A DNA stretch of 64,000 bases from an uncultured Candidatus Melainabacteria bacterium (GTDB lineage Bacteria > Cyanobacteriota > Vampirovibrionia > Gastranaerophilales > Gastranaerophilaceae): assembly GCA_934728585.1 (NCBI GenBank), contig CAKVDZ010000007.1:1-64000 (forward strand), given 5' to 3'. Of this stretch, positions 61,107-64,000 are shown one piece after another. The notes beneath the pieces are model-generated. The model worked only from the letters and a program-made list of their open reading frames with translations. It was not told the DNA's origin and ran no database searches. The position numbers and the translations under genes are program-made. The number at the start of each line of letters is the position of its first letter. Within the stretch, counting starts at the first letter, position 1.

Positions 61107-64000
61107 TTATCTAATTATAATGCCATTTTTTTGACAATAACGGCGTAACTCTGTATTAGCTGCCATAACAGTACTTACAAGTAAACCGTTGTGTAAGTTT
61201 TGAGCAAGATTTACGGCTTTATCATACATCTTGAATGCGCTTACTGCATAATCTCTTTGTGATTCAGATTTAATTGTAGACAATTCTTGTAAATATTTAC
61301 CATATAAGAAATATAATTCTGATAATGTATCAAGCAAGTCAAACTGTCTAGCAATTCCGATTGCACTTTCAATGTAAGCTTTTGCTGAATCATAATCTTG
61401 TAGAGCCAAATATGCTTCACCGATAATTTTATTAAATTGAGTAATAAAATAGAAGTTTTGAATTTTTGGACTTTGTGCAATATCTAACGCTTTAAGAGAG
61501 TATTCAAGCGATTTTTCTGGTCCTGCAGTTAGCAGTGTGACTTCTGAAATGAAATACCAAGATAACAATACGCCCAAAGCGTTCTTTTCTGTTGCAAAGT
61601 GAGAAACTTGCTCTGAATATATTGCAAGAGCTTGTTTGAATTTACCTTTTTCTTTCAAAACTTTACCTAACAATAATTTTAGAATATTTTTGCTAAAGAT
61701 ATCGTTATTGTTATTTACGAAAGTAACTATTTGGAACAACTCATCTTGAATTCCGTCAAGTTGGTTTCGCATAATGCTATTTAAAACGCTGATTAAGTTC
61801 CAAGTTGTAATAGCTTGTGCGTCCATAATATCGTTATTTTTGTATTGTTTTAGAGTTTCTTCCAAAATCTGTTCAGATTCTTTTATTTCCCCTTTTAAAG
61901 TGTTTGCTAATGCAAGTGTTAACTTAGTTTTGCAAATATATAAATCATTGTTGATATGGTTCTTTTCAATAATTTCAAAAATTGTACTTACAACGCCGAT
62001 TGAACGGTTGTCGCCTTGTAGGACTAAAGCATTTGCTAGAATTAAGTAGGTTTGAAGCCATGTTTCAAACAAATCTTCAATTTTGATGTTTTTATGTTGT
62101 CTTGTTGTGTCTAAATTTCTTTCAAAAGCTGGAAGTAATTCTGTATCAATTAAATCAACAACTTCGCCAAAATTACCTATTGTAAGTAAAGATTCAAGTT
62201 TTCTTGATTTAACCATAGCAATTTCTAAGTCGTAACTTGGGTCAATATTTGCAACAGCATTATCAACGCATTCTATTACACCAAAATGGTTTCCGACTTT
62301 GTGACAACATTGTGTCAAGTAGCCAGTTAGTTCGAATTCTTTTAAATTATCTTCTAATCTTCTAACGTGTTCTATAACTTTTGGTAAATATTCAATCGCG
62401 GCTTTTGGATTGTTGAATGACATAATTTTACCAAGACGTTCATAAATATTGTTTTTAATTAATGAACTATTCAAACCTTGTAGCTTTTTAACTAGCAATA
62501 ATGAATATTTTTGCGCCATTATGTAGATATTTTCATCACCAATAGCTGCAGTTTGTCTAACAACTTCAGACCAAGCATTTAATGCACTCAAATTTTCGTT
62601 TAAGTTTGTCGCAATTAACGCTAATGATGAGTGAGATGAAAGTGTAAATCCAGATAAAATTACAAACAATTTTTCATTTATGTTCATAAAGTTTTTATCT
62701 TTGCGACCTATTTCTAAAATAGTTTTCCATAACAATGTACTTTTGAATTCATAAGCTGATTCGTTAACTGGAGTTATGTAGTTTAAATCTAGTAAACTTG
62801 AGAACAATTCTACGAACGATTTATCGTCAATTTTGAATAATTGGTTAAGGACTACAGGGTAGAACTTCAAACCAAGTACAGAAGCTGCGATAAGTAGTTC
62901 ATAAACCATTGAATTTTCTTGCTTTAAGATTTCTAGTCTTCTTTTTACAACCGCTTCAAAAGATTCTGGTAATGAGAATGAAATATAATTTCTGCTCGAA
63001 TCTGTTACTAAATTCAAGATTTGTTCTATATATGCAGGGTTTCCACCAGTTTGCTTGTGAATAGTTTCTCTCAAAGATTGAGATGTTCCAACAAATAGTG
63101 GGTTGTACTGATTAATAAAAGTATCAGTTTGGCTATCATTAAATGGAATTAATGATATATCAGCATAAGAACTGTCAGTCAGCGATTTGTCATATAAATA
63201 AGTTTTTGCAGATTTTGGTTCGTTGTAAGTTAGTATAAATTTTGTATTTTGAAGACCTGTTTGTCCGTGTATAAGTGTTTTCAAAAACTCATAAGACATA
63301 TTGTCAATGTGTTCAAAATTATCAAACACAAAAACAGTTTGCATTCTAGATGAAATAGTGTCAAAAACTTTTCTTAAAATAGAGAAAGTTCTTTTTTTGT
63401 TTTTGAAAATATTTTCGTAGTATGCAGATTTTTCAGGGTATAAGAAGTTGATTAAATCATCAATTTCGTCATATTTTAAGTTAGCGAATTCATTTTTAAA
63501 GAATTTAATTGAATCTTTTCTTAATTTTTGCGTATTAACACAGAAATTTGGTACATTAAAGAAAGTCAAAAGAATATCTTGGAATAATCCACAAGGTGTA
63601 ATTTGGCTTAGTGGAGTGCATTTTCCTATTAGCCAAACAAATTGATTTTCTTTTAATTCTTCAATAGTTGCTCTTAAAACAATGTTTTTACCAATACCGC
63701 TTGCTCCGCTAAGTGAAATAATGCTTACCGAAGTATTTAACAACGTATTAACCAAAATATTTTTTGCACTTTGTTGTGTGAATAAGTTTGGTGAATATTC
63801 AAAACCGCTGTTATTGTTTTGTACAGGTTTAATTGGAACGGTAACCTCTGGTTTTGGTTCAGTAATCTTAAATTGTCTGCTTGCGGCTTCTGATAAAATA
63901 TTTTTAGGTTGTTGAACTTTTCTTGGATTTGGTATTACGTTTCTCCTGTTTGGAAGTACGTTTGATTTTAACGGCAAAATTCCTTTTGGCGCTTTGTTTT
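61107..64000 (-). CDS. STAND/AAA-type ATPase with TPR-like repeats, 5' partial
   Basis: The frame is open to the right edge of the window; the first start-like codon (TTG, 63977) is preceded by NKAPKGI in the same frame, so the gene probably begins outside. A basic Pro/Lys/Asn-rich linker leads into an AAA_16-like domain: P-loop SGASGIGKN (Asn where Ser/Thr is usual), VFVFDNFEHID as Walker B, and PLSQITPCG. The C-terminal 600 residues are TPR-like helical repeats, e.g. LLSWYFISEVTLL and YDSAKAYIESAIGIAR. It resembles the ATPase-TPR part of cyanobacterial signalling proteins of the cyclase/kinase type. The missing N-terminus could hold the effector domain. Confidence 0.7.
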   Translation of the reverse strand, partial: NKAPKGILPLKSNVLPNRRNVIPNPRKVQQPKNILSEAASRQFKITEPKPEVTVPIKPVQNNNSGFEYSPNLFTQQSAKNILVNTLLNTSVSIISLSGASGIGKNIVLRATIEELKENQFVWLIGKCTPLSQITPCGLFQDILLTFFNVPNFCVNTQKLRKDSIKFFKNEFANLKYDEIDDLINFLYPEKSAYYENIFKNKKRTFSILRKVFDTISSRMQTVFVFDNFEHIDNMSYEFLKTLIHGQTGLQNTKFILTYNEPKSAKTYLYDKSLTDSSYADISLIPFNDSQTDTFINQYNPLFVGTSQSLRETIHKQTGGNPAYIEQILNLVTDSSRNYISFSLPESFEAVVKRRLEILKQENSMVYELLIAASVLGLKFYPVVLNQLFKIDDKSFVELFSSLLDLNYITPVNESAYEFKSTLLWKTILEIGRKDKNFMNINEKLFVILSGFTLSSHSSLALIATNLNENLSALNAWSEVVRQTAAIGDENIYIMAQKYSLLLVKKLQGLNSSLIKNNIYERLGKIMSFNNPKAAIEYLPKVIEHVRRLEDNLKEFELTGYLTQCCHKVGNHFGVIECVDNAVANIDPSYDLEIAMVKSRKLESLLTIGNFGEVVDLIDTELLPAFERNLDTTRQHKNIKIEDLFETWLQTYLILANALVLQGDNRSIGVVSTIFEIIEKNHINNDLYICKTKLTLALANTLKGEIKESEQILEETLKQYKNNDIMDAQAITTWNLISVLNSIMRNQLDGIQDELFQIVTFVNNNNDIFSKNILKLLLGKVLKEKGKFKQALAIYSEQVSHFATEKNALGVLLSWYFISEVTLLTAGPEKSLEYSLKALDIAQSPKIQNFYFITQFNKIIGEAYLALQDYDSAKAYIESAIGIARQFDLLDTLSELYFLYGKYLQELSTIKSESQRDYAVSAFKMYDKAVNLAQNLHNGLLVSTVMAANTELRRYCQKNGIIIR

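Noticed and set aside
1..64000. CRISPR arrays, transposons, tRNA or rRNA genes, prophage
   Set aside because: No regularly spaced direct repeats, transposase-like proteins, cloverleaf sequences or phage modules were seen. Internal repetition is due to TPR and Clp-N protein repeats.

Overview
The window is AT-rich bacterial DNA with dense, short-gapped operons. It contains no rRNA, tRNA, CRISPR array or insertion sequence that I can see. The gene content suggests a non-photosynthetic relative of cyanobacteria, most likely the Gastranaerophilales/Melainabacteria (Vampirovibrionia) lineage; this is inference from several sequence traits. The ATP synthase operon has the cyanobacterial order a-c-b'-b-delta-alpha-gamma, with beta and epsilon absent. 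NusB is of the long cyanobacterial type. There are also a DUF3326 protein of the cyanobacteria/plant type, a large Ski2-like helicase, and pilins with an A|FTLAE-type cleavage site. The gamma subunit lacks the insert of photosynthetic cyanobacteria. A diderm envelope is suggested by signal peptides, TolC-like helices, lgt and lipoprotein-like proteins.

Layout. 1-756: 3' part of a pilin-like gene. 762-2528: large TPR protein. 2609-8059: gyrA, a stand-alone MshEN-like protein, an AI-2E family transporter and a radical SAM protein. 8043-10244: minus-strand operon of two TolC-half-like secreted paralogues and a YcxB-like membrane protein. 10364-14228: TPR protein, GH13 protein, deoC. 14337-16800: FlhB-like export protein, flagellar-type sigma factor, birA. 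16887-21848: ATP synthase operon. 21922-26400: a 1374-residue protein with a papain-like Cys/His/Asn signature, then a small ferredoxin. 26461-27636: deoB. 27751-32419: nusB-ftsY-M14 peptidase-PC4-priA operon. 32422-35168: second pilin-like protein, DUF3326, coiled-coil protein. 35350-38452: TPR protein and dus. 38412-45496: eight-gene minus-strand operon carrying a stand-alone ClpX zinc domain, a HEAT protein, ruvX, DUF1292, a protein made only of Clp N-domains, tilS, hpt and a histidine kinase. 45605-47025: TPR lipoprotein-like gene and lgt. 47022-48929: membrane histidine kinase. 48973-53801: smc-scpA-scpB. 53861-55889: Cys-cluster protein, TPR protein and a FlgM-like small protein. 56112-59747: serS and the Ski2-like helicase. 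59847-61021: two small paralogues with an N-terminal FTG motif. 61107-64000: partial AAA/STAND ATPase with TPR-like repeats.

The most notable signals are these. (1) One operon encodes two unfoldase docking modules, ClpC-type N-domains and a ClpX zinc domain, without any AAA+ motor. (2) Several operon heads share a TATAAT-N6-ATG arrangement that predicts leaderless mRNAs. (3) A giant protein carries a papain-like triad interrupted by a roughly 480-residue insert. (4) A short N-terminal F[TL]G motif recurs in otherwise different proteins. (5) The ATP synthase operon is split in the cyanobacterial way.
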